Origin: Bordetella parapertussis
GTDB taxonomy: Bacteria; Pseudomonadota; Gammaproteobacteria; Burkholderiales; Burkholderiaceae_B
Reading direction: 5' to 3'
DNA: 64,000 bases
Assembly: GCA_945903445.1 (NCBI GenBank)
Contig: CAMDNZ010000009.1
Location: 1 to 64,000 of the forward strand
The notes under the pieces: generated by a model
Database searches by the model: none
What the model saw: only the letters and a program-made list of their open reading frames with translations
What the model was told of the DNA's origin: nothing
Position numbers and translations under genes: made by a program
Part shown: piece by piece, positions 26,392 through 34,748 of the stretch
Numbering within the stretch: the first letter of the stretch is position 1
How the letters are laid out: each line of letters opens with the position of its first letter

Positions 26392-26985
26392 ATGACTACC
26401 GAAATTCTCGAACGCCCCTCTCTGTCGCAGCGTCTGAAACACGAGACCAACGATCAGCACGAGCGCATGCATCGGTTGATGGCGCATGGCGCGCCGTTCT
26501 CCAGCCGCAACGCGTATGCTCGCTTCGTCGCCGCGCAGTATTTGTTCCAACGCGATATCGAACATCTGTTTCACAACGACGCCGTGAAAAGCGCCGTACC
26601 CGATCTGGAAGCGCGCGGACGTGAAGACGGCTCCTTGGCCGATTTGCGCGACCTGGGTGTCGACGCCCCGCAAGATGACATCGCCAGCATCGGCGTCGCC
26701 ATGCCGGAAGCACTAGGCTGGCTGTACGTCTCCGAAGGTTCTACCCTGGGTGCCGCGTTTTTGTTCAAGCAGGCCCAGGCCAATCTCGGTCTGTCTGCCG
26801 AGTTCGGTGCGCGTAACCTGGCGGCCTACCCCGAGGGACGCATGGTGGTGTGGCGGCGTTTCGTCGCGTCCTTGGATAGCGATGCCCTGACTCCCGACAT
26901 GCACGACGCGGTCATCGCCGGCGCGAACGCCGCTTACGACCGCTTCGGCCACCTGCTCGAACGTCACTTCGAACTGGACGCATGA
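26392..26985 (+). CDS. hemO: heme oxygenase, biliverdin-producing (HemO/PigA/BphO type)
   Basis: 197-residue all-helical protein that cleaves heme to biliverdin, iron and CO. The N-terminal L-S-Q-R-L-K-H-E-T-N-D-Q-H-E-R-M-H-R-L-M region carries the candidate proximal heme His, and G-W-L-Y-V-S-E-G-S-T-L-G-A-A-F-L near residues 109-124 is the distal-helix glycine signature. Length fits the bacterial family (about 190-210). No heme-uptake or phytochrome genes are adjacent, so it could serve iron release or chromophore supply. A Fur box is not evident in the 177 bp upstream. Confidence 0.85.
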   Translation: MTTEILERPSLSQRLKHETNDQHERMHRLMAHGAPFSSRNAYARFVAAQYLFQRDIEHLFHNDAVKSAVPDLEARGREDGSLADLRDLGVDAPQDDIASIGVAMPEALGWLYVSEGSTLGAAFLFKQAQANLGLSAEFGARNLAAYPEGRMVVWRRFVASLDSDALTPDMHDAVIAGANAAYDRFGHLLERHFELDA

Positions 26986-27026
26986 CTTCCAGCACTCGCT
27001 CCGCTGCGGCACATGGCGCGCTGACG

Positions 27027-29477
27027 CTAGCTTTTCTTGCGCGGATCGAAACCTAGTGTCGACATAGCATCGGTTAACGGCTGAGGAGCGTAATCGCGCC
27101 ACGGGGTCTCGCCCAGCTCCATGCGTGCGTCGATATCGGCAATCGTCCAATGAGCGCCGCTGCTCAGCTCTACCGCTTCGTCCCAGTCGATCGGCACCGA
27201 TACGCCCAAACCCGGTCGCGCCCGCGCCGACCATGCCGCAACCGTGGTCGCCCCAAAACCATTACGCAGATAATCGACGAAGATTTTCCTCACGCGGTTC
27301 TTAGGACCGCTTTTAGCGACAAACAGGGCAGGCAGGGTAGTGGCCAGGTGATGCACGATGGCTTGCGAGAACGCTTTCGTAGTGTCCCAGTCGTAATGCT
27401 TACGCACCGGCACCACCACGTGCAGTCCTTTACCACCACTGGTTTTAAGCCACGAATTTAAGCCCAGTTCGCGCAGCAGCACATGCATCAGATCGGCGGC
27501 TCGCACCATCTCGAACCACTTTATCCCGGCGCCTGGATCGAGATCGAACGTCATCCGGTCAGGTTTGGCTATCGCGGTCTTGACGGCATTCCAAGTATGA
27601 AATTCAACGACGTTCATCTGAGCCGCCGCTAGCAAAGCCTCGCCTGTGGGCACTTCCATCAATGGAGGATGATCGGGGTCCAGCTTCTGCGACAGCGCTT
27701 TGACGCCAGGAATCGCGCAATCCAGGTGTTTTTGAAAGAAGGTCGATTTATGAGTGCCGGATGGCGCGCGCAGGAACGAGACGGGTCTCCCTTTTAAATG
27801 CGGAATCAGCAGATGGGCGACCTGGGCGTAATAACGCGCCAAATCCAGCTTGGTGAGACCTGTAGAAGGGTCGACGACGCGATCGGGATGAGACAACTTA
27901 CCGCGACTGCTAGCGCTGGCGTCCCTTTTCTCTGTCACCCGCTTTCCGGCGTCCACCGCTTTCTCACGGGTGATGTTTTTCACGGGTTTATCACCGCGTA
28001 TCCCCTTGAACACCGCATGGCGTACATGTCCGCCTGTCGTCCATGACGCAAAGCTCACCTCGGCAATCAGTTCGGGCTTAACCCACATCGCGCCCCGAAC
28101 GCCCTGCCCACCCACGTCTAGGGGTCGGGCGTCCACGCGCATCGCCGACAATCGGCCCTCCAACTCGCGCAATCCGCGATCGTCGAAACCCGTTCCCACC
28201 TTGCCCGCATAGCGCAGCGCAGCTTTCTCGTTGTGCACCGCCAGCAACAGCGCTCCCAGCCCTGTGCGGCTGCCTCGAGGCGAGGTGTACCCTACCACCA
28301 CAAACTCCTGGCGTTGACCGCACTTCAGCTTGATCCAGGCTTCGCTACGACGCGGCACGTAGCGACTATCCGCAAGCTTGGCGATCAGACCCTCATGCCC
28401 CTGCCGACATGCCGCCGCCAACAAGTCCTCAGGTGGCGCATCGAGACTTGGACTGAACCGGATCGACCTGGCCGTCGCCGAATCGATCAGCTGTCGCAAC
28501 AGCTCGCGACGCAAGAAGACAGGTTCAGACCGAATATCACGCCCTGCGACATAGAGCAGATCGAACGCATAAAACACGATCTTGTCGGTACGATCCCGAT
28601 CGAATGCATTTTGCAGGGCTTGGAAATCGGGCATGCCGCTAGCACCCAAGACCACGATTTCACCATCGATCCACGCTCGATCGGCCATCAATCCAACCAG
28701 TCCTTCGGCGATGTGAGAAAGCTTGGATGTCCAGTCGTGTCCATTGCGAGTAAACAGACGGACCTTCGTTCCTTGCACCCGCGCCATAATGCGGTAGCCG
28801 TCGAACTTGGTTTCGTAGATCCAATCGGCGGGATTCGATGGCAATGCCGTCGCTAACGTCGCCAACTGAGGTTTCACGGTTTCGGGCATGTCTGTTTCGA
28901 CGCCCGGAATGCGGCCTGCGAGGTTTTTCTTGCGCAGCGGCACCACGCTATCGGGCAGATCATCGGTCACGCTGTAGTCATTTGACGGCCGGGCGTGCTC
29001 ATCCTTCTCTTTGATCAGCAGCCAGGGCGGCTGACGCGTATCGTTCTCCTTCATTCGAATCAGCGCCCATCTCCCCTTCAGTTTGACGCCATCGAGGTCG
29101 AACTTAATATGTCCGTCTTTCAACCCTTTACGCGCATCGCCGACTGGATGCCACGTTCCTTCGTCCCAAATGACGACCGTGCCCGCCCCATACTGACCCT
29201 TCGGTATGTTGCCTTCGAACTGGTTGTAGGCAATCGGGTGATCTTCCACCTCGACCGCCATCCGCTTCACGGTTGGATCCAGGCTTGGCCCTTTGGGAAC
29301 CGCCCAACTTTTCATTGCGCCATCCAATTCGAGGCGAAAGTCATAGTGCAGGCGGCTCGCCCAATGCTTCTGAACCACAAAAGCACGGGCGGCGTGGTTG
29401 CTTCGCCCACCTTTTGCTGGCTCGGATGTCACCTTAAAGTTGCGCTTTTCGCGATACCGCTTAAGCGAATCAACCAT
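27027..29477 (-). CDS. ligD: ATP-dependent DNA ligase D (multifunctional end-joining enzyme)
   Basis: 816 residues in the order 3'-phosphoesterase (about 1-170; H-Y-D-F-R-L-E-L-D-G and D-H-P-I-A-Y motifs), ATP-dependent ligase (about 200-500; adenylated Lys in E-T-K-F-D-G-Y-R, K224), then primase-polymerase (about 535-816; S-F-L-R-A-P-S-G and D-L-D-P-G). This is the Pseudomonas domain order. Together with Ku it repairs double-strand breaks by non-homologous end joining. The start lies 3 bp after the ku stop, so the two form one transcript. Length is close to Pseudomonas LigD (840). Confidence 0.94.
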   Translation of the reverse strand: MVDSLKRYREKRNFKVTSEPAKGGRSNHAARAFVVQKHWASRLHYDFRLELDGAMKSWAVPKGPSLDPTVKRMAVEVEDHPIAYNQFEGNIPKGQYGAGTVVIWDEGTWHPVGDARKGLKDGHIKFDLDGVKLKGRWALIRMKENDTRQPPWLLIKEKDEHARPSNDYSVTDDLPDSVVPLRKKNLAGRIPGVETDMPETVKPQLATLATALPSNPADWIYETKFDGYRIMARVQGTKVRLFTRNGHDWTSKLSHIAEGLVGLMADRAWIDGEIVVLGASGMPDFQALQNAFDRDRTDKIVFYAFDLLYVAGRDIRSEPVFLRRELLRQLIDSATARSIRFSPSLDAPPEDLLAAACRQGHEGLIAKLADSRYVPRRSEAWIKLKCGQRQEFVVVGYTSPRGSRTGLGALLLAVHNEKAALRYAGKVGTGFDDRGLRELEGRLSAMRVDARPLDVGGQGVRGAMWVKPELIAEVSFASWTTGGHVRHAVFKGIRGDKPVKNITREKAVDAGKRVTEKRDASASSRGKLSHPDRVVDPSTGLTKLDLARYYAQVAHLLIPHLKGRPVSFLRAPSGTHKSTFFQKHLDCAIPGVKALSQKLDPDHPPLMEVPTGEALLAAAQMNVVEFHTWNAVKTAIAKPDRMTFDLDPGAGIKWFEMVRAADLMHVLLRELGLNSWLKTSGGKGLHVVVPVRKHYDWDTTKAFSQAIVHHLATTLPALFVAKSGPKNRVRKIFVDYLRNGFGATTVAAWSARARPGLGVSVPIDWDEAVELSSGAHWTIADIDARMELGETPWRDYAPQPLTDAMSTLGFDPRKKS

Positions 29478-29480
29478 GAT

Positions 29481-30530
29481 TTACGCTGCCTTGCGTCGAT
29501 CGACAGTTGTTTTTGCGGCTTTTTGAGTCGAAGTGCCTTGACGTACTGCCTTGCTCGCCGATGTCGGTTGGGAGACGGATCTCTTAGCGAAAGTCGTTTT
29601 AGCCTTGGCGCTTGCAGTCGATGTCGATGTGGTGGCCGTCTTGGATGTCGACACAGACGCCGCAGGCCCGGAAATTCTCTTCGTTGTTTTCGTTGTTTTC
29701 GTTTTTTTGGCTGCTGTTTTCGCGCCGCCACGATTCCTCAAACTCTGCTGCAACAGCGCAGTCAAATCGATGACGTTATCGGCATGGGCAGGGGCTCGCT
29801 CTTGCGGTTCGAACACCGTCTGCGTTTTCCCTGCTCGCGCCCGCTTCTCGACCAAACTCATGATGGCGTGCTTAAACTCGTCTTTAAACTCGTCCGGATT
29901 CCAATCGCCCGACATATCATCGATCAGCATCTTCGCCATTTTAAGTTCACTGGCGCTAGCCGACGTGCCCTTGGCCCCCACAGCGGGCAACGCCAGCTCA
30001 TCGGTTGATTTGACGTCTTCGCCCCAGCGCATCAGATTGAGTACCAGCGCATCGCCCGCTGGAATCAGTGCAGCCAAGTGTTGTTTGGTTTGAATGACGA
30101 CCCGTGCGATGGCAATTTTTCCGGTTTTGAACAGCGTATCCCGCAACAAGGCGTAAACCTTCTGACCCTTATTGATCGGCGCGATGTAATAGGGTCGCTC
30201 CAGATATACGAACGACACTGCGTCGGCATTGACGAATCGTTCGATCTCGATGGTCTGCGTCGTCCTCGGGTAGGCATCGTTAATCTCATCCTGCGACAAC
30301 ACGACATACTTGCCGGCTTGATACTCGACACCCTTGACGATGTTCTCGCGGCCGATCTCTTTGCCAGTCCGTTTGTTGATGCGTTTATAGCCCACGGGAT
30401 CCATGCTGCGCTTGTCCAGCCAGTCGAAATCGACGCCCGATTCGGTCGTGGCCGTATGCAGTCCCACCGGTATGTGGACGAGGCCAAACGAAATGGCCCC
30501 TTTCCAGATAGTGCGCGTCGCGGATGCCAT
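29481..30530 (-). CDS. ku: Ku DNA end-binding protein
   Basis: 349-residue bacterial Ku, the ring protein that binds DNA ends and recruits LigD. The core covers about 1-260 (W-K-G-A-I-S-F-G-L-V-H-I-P-V near the start is diagnostic; Y-Y-I-A-P in the middle). Residues about 265-349 form a Lys/Thr/Ser/Ala-rich low-complexity tail, a basic extension seen in some Ku proteins and linked to DNA binding. The ATG at 30530 has GGGGGA just upstream. First gene of the ku-ligD pair. Confidence 0.94.
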   Translation of the reverse strand: MASATRTIWKGAISFGLVHIPVGLHTATTESGVDFDWLDKRSMDPVGYKRINKRTGKEIGRENIVKGVEYQAGKYVVLSQDEINDAYPRTTQTIEIERFVNADAVSFVYLERPYYIAPINKGQKVYALLRDTLFKTGKIAIARVVIQTKQHLAALIPAGDALVLNLMRWGEDVKSTDELALPAVGAKGTSASASELKMAKMLIDDMSGDWNPDEFKDEFKHAIMSLVEKRARAGKTQTVFEPQERAPAHADNVIDLTALLQQSLRNRGGAKTAAKKTKTTKTTKRISGPAASVSTSKTATTSTSTASAKAKTTFAKRSVSQPTSASKAVRQGTSTQKAAKTTVDRRKAA

Positions 30531-30739
30531 GAAATCCCCCTTGCAAGAGGCAACGATCGGACGGCCAGATGAGCAACTTCCAGGCCCGTAACGTTTCAGC
30601 TCTACCTCGCTCAGAATAGGGATGCCGGTTTACCTGGGCACGCTCGCATCGATGGAGTTCGCGATGGAACGTTTCTTATTTTTCAGTTACTTAGCGAGTT
30701 CCCACGTGGTCCAAACCCAAACCAAGCCGAGGTTTCAAA

Positions 30740-31390
30740 ATGAGCGTGATCAATCCTAGGGGTAGCAACGTGTCTTGGGGTGCGGCGGAGGCTGGCGTCC
30801 CCCCGGCTGCGGGTTACAAACCCCGAGACAACGCCGATATCCGCAACAGCTACAACGACAAAGTGACTTCGGCCTACGAAGATTCGTTCAGGGCCAGGTT
30901 TCAGGAGTTTCACGACAACGAGCAATGCTTCGGCGACGAGTTGGCGCGAGAGGCGTTTGACGCCCGCACTAAGATCAAAGAAGCTCATCAGGCCGAAACG
31001 TCGCTTTTAGGACGAGTCGCGATCTGGTTCCGCAACGTGTTCACGTATGGCGCGGGTAATGCAACCTACGAAGGGTTGAGCAAGACCAAGAACCCTGAAG
31101 AACTGGCCTATTCGGCCTTCAAATCGGACGGGAAAAACCTGGGGTTGAATGGCAATGGTTTCGGCGAGACCTTGGATGTCTGGAAAGCGATCAAAGAGGT
31201 CACGACCTTGTATCCCGAGGACGTGACGCCCGCCATGCTGGCCGAATACAAAGCGCAATTGGCCGCTAACGGCACCAACACGGCTTTCAAACCGAATGTA
31301 GATGCCATCCTGGCAGCGGGCGGACACACCGCCGATCCGAGACTGGCGGCGTTCGCGGAATCGCAAAAAAGCACCAAGGTTCACGCCTGA
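30740..31390 (+). CDS. orphan protein of unknown function
   Basis: 216 residues, not recognised. The protein is hydrophilic with no signal peptide or membrane segment. The N-terminal 40 residues are Gly/Ser/Pro-rich (V-S-W-G-A-A-E-A-G-V-P-P-A-A-G-Y), then come helical charged stretches (Y-E-D-S-F-R-A-R-F-Q-E-F-H-D-N-E) and a C-terminal helical part. The ATG at 30740 has a weak GAGG 7 nt upstream. It is a single-gene unit: divergent from ku and closed by a strong terminator at 31414-31443. A flexible N-terminus followed by a compact helical body resembles secreted effector layouts, but that is a guess. Confidence 0.7.
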   Translation: MSVINPRGSNVSWGAAEAGVPPAAGYKPRDNADIRNSYNDKVTSAYEDSFRARFQEFHDNEQCFGDELAREAFDARTKIKEAHQAETSLLGRVAIWFRNVFTYGAGNATYEGLSKTKNPEELAYSAFKSDGKNLGLNGNGFGETLDVWKAIKEVTTLYPEDVTPAMLAEYKAQLAANGTNTAFKPNVDAILAAGGHTADPRLAAFAESQKSTKVHA

Positions 31391-31413
31391 ATTCAGGCGA
31401 CGGCGACCCAAAC

Positions 31414-31443
31414 AAAAACGCACAGCATGCGCTGTGCGTTTTT
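31414..31443 (+). terminator. rho-independent terminator, bidirectional shape
   Basis: AAAAACGCACAGC-ATGC-GCTGTGCGTTTTT is a perfect 13-bp stem with a 4-nt loop and T-runs on both strands. It closes the orphan gene on the plus strand and can equally end the ispB/tRNA-Pro transcript coming from the minus strand. Confidence 0.9.
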
Positions 31444-31478
31444 ACCCTTGCCGGTACAAGGAAAATTCGACCACATGA

Positions 31479-31556
<78 letters not shown>

Positions 31557-31571
31557 ATGCTTATGTTTTCG

Positions 31572-32537
31572 CTAGCGATCACGATCTACCGCGAAAGCGC
31601 AAAATTCTATCAGAGATTCGCGAAATTCGGAAACGGGATAATCGGCAAGCGCAGCGCGGGCCAGTTCAGCCTCGTTGCGAGCGGCATCCATGGTGTGCGA
31701 TAACGCATCCGTATCGCGAATGGCCTGGGCCACCGCCTCGAAATCGCCGTCGCCCGTCTGAATGGCACTGCGTACGAGCTCCCGTTGCGCCTCGGTGCCC
31801 GTCTCCATCACTCGAATCAAGGGCAAGGTCGGCTTGCCTTCGCGTAAATCGTCGCCCACGTTCTTGCCCAGCGCCTCGGCGTCGCCACCGTAATCCAGCA
31901 CGTCGTCCACCAACTGGAACGCCGTGCCGATATGCCGCCCATAGGCACCGGCCGCCGCTTCCTGCTCGTCGGTTCCGCCTGCCAGCACGGCACCCACTCG
32001 GGCCGCCGCCTCGAACAGCTTCGCCGTCTTGAAACGAACGACTTGCAAATATCGCTCTTGAGACACGTCCGGATCATGCACGTTCATCAGCTGCAGCACT
32101 TCGCCTTCGGCAATCACCGTCACAGCTTCCGATAAGATGGCCATCACTCGCATCGAATCGGCCTCCACCATCATTTCGAACGAACGCGAATACAGATAGT
32201 CGCCCACCAGCACGCTCGCCGCGTTGCCGAATACCGCGTTGGCGGTCTGGCGCCCCCGGCGCATACCCGACTCGTCGACCACGTCGTCGTGGAGCAAGGT
32301 CGCGGTGTGAATGAATTCGACCACTGCCGCCAGCAAATGGTGGTGTTTGCCCTGGTAACTGAGCGCACGGGCGATCATCAGCACCAGCGCGGGCCGCATG
32401 CGCTTGCCGCCGGCACTGACGATATAGTCGCCAATCGTACGAATCAGCACGACCTCGGAATCCAGTCGTTCGCGGATAACCGCGTCGACGTGTTTCATGT
32501 CTGGGGCGATGGGAGCGAGCAGATCTGACAGGTTCAA
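31572..32537 (-). CDS. ispB: octaprenyl (polyprenyl) diphosphate synthase
   Basis: 321-residue trans-prenyltransferase that builds the ubiquinone side chain from FPP and IPP. The two Asp-rich motifs are L-L-H-D-D-V-V-D and Q-L-V-D-D-V-L-D; G-E-V-L-Q-L-M-N and F-G-N-A-A-S-V-L-V-G-D also match E. coli IspB closely. The TTG at 32537 is chosen because M-N-L-S-D-L-L-A-P-I-A-P-D-M aligns with the E. coli N-terminus and the resulting length (321 against 323) agrees; the first in-frame ATG would truncate this helix. Divergent from rplU, as in many proteobacteria. Confidence 0.93.
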   Translation of the reverse strand: MNLSDLLAPIAPDMKHVDAVIRERLDSEVVLIRTIGDYIVSAGGKRMRPALVLMIARALSYQGKHHHLLAAVVEFIHTATLLHDDVVDESGMRRGRQTANAVFGNAASVLVGDYLYSRSFEMMVEADSMRVMAILSEAVTVIAEGEVLQLMNVHDPDVSQERYLQVVRFKTAKLFEAAARVGAVLAGGTDEQEAAAGAYGRHIGTAFQLVDDVLDYGGDAEALGKNVGDDLREGKPTLPLIRVMETGTEAQRELVRSAIQTGDGDFEAVAQAIRDTDALSHTMDAARNEAELARAALADYPVSEFRESLIEFCAFAVDRDR

Positions 32538-32667
32538 GACGTTTCCGGCTTTGCAACGCGCCCGGTCCGGGCGGAAGCTGACGATTATACGGGGCACCGC
32601 AAGCGCTAGGTACACGTGCTCTGAAGACACATGATGTAGACGTAAGTACACGGCACCACACACTTTT

Positions 32668-32696
32668 TTGACTTCTCGCGACTGCCGGGCTAGAAT
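32668..32696 (+). promoter_or_regulatory. sigma70 promoter for rplU-rpmA
   Basis: -35 TTGACT (32668-32673), exactly 17 nt spacer, -10 TAGAAT (32691-32696). It lies 72 bp before the rplU ATG and is the best promoter match in the divergent ispB/rplU gap. Confidence 0.75.
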
Positions 32697-32768
32697 CCAG
32701 GGTTCCTCGCGCGCTATTCGTTATAGCGAGGAATGTTCTTTGCACATCAAATTTTAGGAAACTTACCC

Positions 32769-33080
32769 ATGTACGCGGTCATAAAAACCGGTGGCAAGCA
32801 GTATCGTGTTGCCACTGGCGAAAAACTCAAGGTAGAACAGATACCTGCTGACATCGGGCAAGCCATCACCATCGACCAGGTGCTGTCGGTAGGCGAAGGC
32901 GACCAACTCAAAGTTGGCGTGCCTTTTGTCTCCGGCGCCGTGGTCACGGCGACGGTTGTTGCTCATGGCCGGCACGACAAGGTCAAAATCTTCAAGATGC
33001 GTCGCCGCAAGCACTATCAAAAGCGTCAAGGCCACCGTCAGAACTACACCGAAATCCAGATCGACGCCATCACCGTCTGA
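32769..33080 (+). CDS. rplU: 50S ribosomal protein L21
   Basis: 103-residue L21 with the canonical start M-Y-A-V-I-K-T-G-G-K-Q-Y-R-V and the basic C-terminal R-R-R-K-H-Y-Q-K-R-Q-G-H-R-Q segment that contacts 23S rRNA. The ATG at 32769 is fixed by the invariant N-terminus. Followed by rpmA after 73 bp, the normal pairing. Confidence 0.97.
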   Translation: MYAVIKTGGKQYRVATGEKLKVEQIPADIGQAITIDQVLSVGEGDQLKVGVPFVSGAVVTATVVAHGRHDKVKIFKMRRRKHYQKRQGHRQNYTEIQIDAITV

Positions 33081-33153
33081 TTGTTCTGGCACCGCGATAT
33101 GCGGTGCTCGAGCAAGATCCGGATTAAGGCAGCTAAATTAGCAGGAGCTAAAC

Positions 33154-33414
33154 ATGGCACAGAAAAAGGGCGGCGGCTCTACGCGTAACGGTCGTGATTC
33201 AGAATCGAAACGACTGGGTGTTAAGGCCTACGGTGGTGAATTGATCCCCGCAGGTTCGATCATTGTTCGTCAGCGCGGCACCGCGTTTCACCCTGGCGTG
33301 AACGTCGGCATCGGCAAGGATCACACCTTGTTCGCACTGAAAGATGGCAAGGTTCAGTTCAGCGTCAAGGGCGCCATGAACAAGCGCACGGTTTCGATCG
33401 TCGCAGCAGCCTGA
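33154..33414 (+). CDS. rpmA: 50S ribosomal protein L27
   Basis: 86-residue L27, whose N-terminal tail reaches the peptidyl-transferase centre. It begins M-A-Q-K-K-G-G-G-S-T-R-N-G-R-D-S and has no N-terminal extension of the Firmicutes cleaved type. An AGGAG Shine-Dalgarno lies 7 nt upstream. It is followed by a terminator at 33495-33528, so obgE may need read-through or its own promoter. Confidence 0.97.
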   Translation: MAQKKGGGSTRNGRDSESKRLGVKAYGGELIPAGSIIVRQRGTAFHPGVNVGIGKDHTLFALKDGKVQFSVKGAMNKRTVSIVAAA

Positions 33415-33494
33415 TCTATCATGTGTGGCGTTCGCGCCATGCATGGTCGGCGCGGCTAGTCCGGTTTCGTACCGCGTAGCCGCAGCATGCAGTC

Positions 33495-33528
33495 AAAAGC
33501 CCTGCCCGGATGGCAGGGCTTTTGTTTT
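33495..33528 (+). terminator. terminator after rpmA
   Basis: AAAAGCCCTGCC (33495-33506) pairs with GGCAGGGCTTTT (33512-33523) around a 5-nt loop, followed by GTTTT. It lies between rpmA and obgE, which start 150 bp apart. Confidence 0.85.
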
Positions 33529-33567
33529 ATCCCCCGGGCATTGCGCTCGTTCTATGATGTGAGCACC

Positions 33568-34710
33568 ATGAAATTCGTCGACGAAGCCACCATCGAAGTC
33601 ATCGCCGGTAAAGGCGGCAACGGCGTGGCGAGCTTTCGCCGCGAAAAATTCATCCCCTTCGGCGGTCCCGACGGTGGCGATGGCGGTCGAGGCGGCAGTG
33701 TCATAGCCGTGGCCGATCGCAACATCAACACACTGATCGACTACCGCTATGCCCGCCTGCACCGTGCCCGCAACGGCGAAAACGGCCGAGGCTCGGATCA
33801 GTATGGCGCCGCCGCCGCAGACATCGTGCTGCGCGTGCCCGTAGGCACCATCATCCACGATTACGAAACGGGCGAACAATTGTTCGACATGTCGCACCAC
33901 GAGCAGACCGTCATCCTGGCGGCCGGCGGTGAGGGCGGCATGGGCAACCTGCATTTCAAATCCAGTGTGAATCGTGCGCCGCGTCAATGGACCCCCGGCA
34001 AAGAGGGCGGCCAGCGCAAGCTGCGGCTGGAACTGAAAGTCTTGGCCGACGTTGGTCTGCTGGGTCTGCCCAACGCCGGCAAATCGACCCTCATCAGCAA
34101 GATCTCCAATGCGCGGCCCAAGATTGCCGACTACCCCTTCACCACGCTGCACCCCAACCTGGGTGTGGTGCGTACCTCGGCATCGCGCAGCTTCGTCGTT
34201 GCAGATATTCCCGGCCTGATCGAAGGCGCATCCGAAGGTGCCGGTCTGGGCCACTTGTTCTTGCGCCATCTGGCCCGCACCCGCGTGCTGCTGCATCTCG
34301 TCGATGTCGCCTCGCCGGATCCCGATGCCGATCCGGTCGAACAAGCCATCACCGATGCCCGCGCTATCGTAGGCGAACTCGAACGCTACGATCCCGAGTT
34401 GGCCGCCAAGCCTCGCTGGCTGGTTTTGAACAAGCTGGACATGGTGCCGGAACCTGCCGATACCCAGCAGCGCTTCGTCGAAGGCTTCGGCTGGACAGGT
34501 CCGGTGTTCACCATTTCGGGTCTGACCGGCGAAGGCACGCAAGACCTCGTCTACGCCTTGCAAGACTATCTGGACGCGGCCAAACAGGAAGAACTTCTTG
34601 CGCAAGACAAGGCCGATGGCACGTATGTCGCTCCGGACCCCCGCTTCGACGAAACGCGCAGCGACGCCGACCCGCGCAACAGCGCCACCGACGATCCGCG
34701 CTTCCGTTAA
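33568..34710 (+). CDS. obgE: Obg-family GTPase (ribosome assembly, stringent control)
   Basis: 380-residue GTPase. Residues 1-158 form the glycine-rich Obg domain (F-G-G-P-D-G-G-D-G-G-R-G-G), then a G domain from about 160 (G1 G-L-P-N-A-G-K-S-T, G3 D-I-P-G-L-I-E-G-A, G4 L-N-K-L-D). A short acidic/Arg C-terminal tail follows, as usual for the family. It acts in 50S maturation. The ATG at 33568 is set by the conserved M-K-F-V-D-E-A. proB follows 38 bp on. Confidence 0.96.
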   Translation: MKFVDEATIEVIAGKGGNGVASFRREKFIPFGGPDGGDGGRGGSVIAVADRNINTLIDYRYARLHRARNGENGRGSDQYGAAAADIVLRVPVGTIIHDYETGEQLFDMSHHEQTVILAAGGEGGMGNLHFKSSVNRAPRQWTPGKEGGQRKLRLELKVLADVGLLGLPNAGKSTLISKISNARPKIADYPFTTLHPNLGVVRTSASRSFVVADIPGLIEGASEGAGLGHLFLRHLARTRVLLHLVDVASPDPDADPVEQAITDARAIVGELERYDPELAAKPRWLVLNKLDMVPEPADTQQRFVEGFGWTGPVFTISGLTGEGTQDLVYALQDYLDAAKQEELLAQDKADGTYVAPDPRFDETRSDADPRNSATDDPRFR

Positions 34711-34748
34711 ATTCATCAGCCCGCCACCGTCCACCTTTTGTCTGCATC

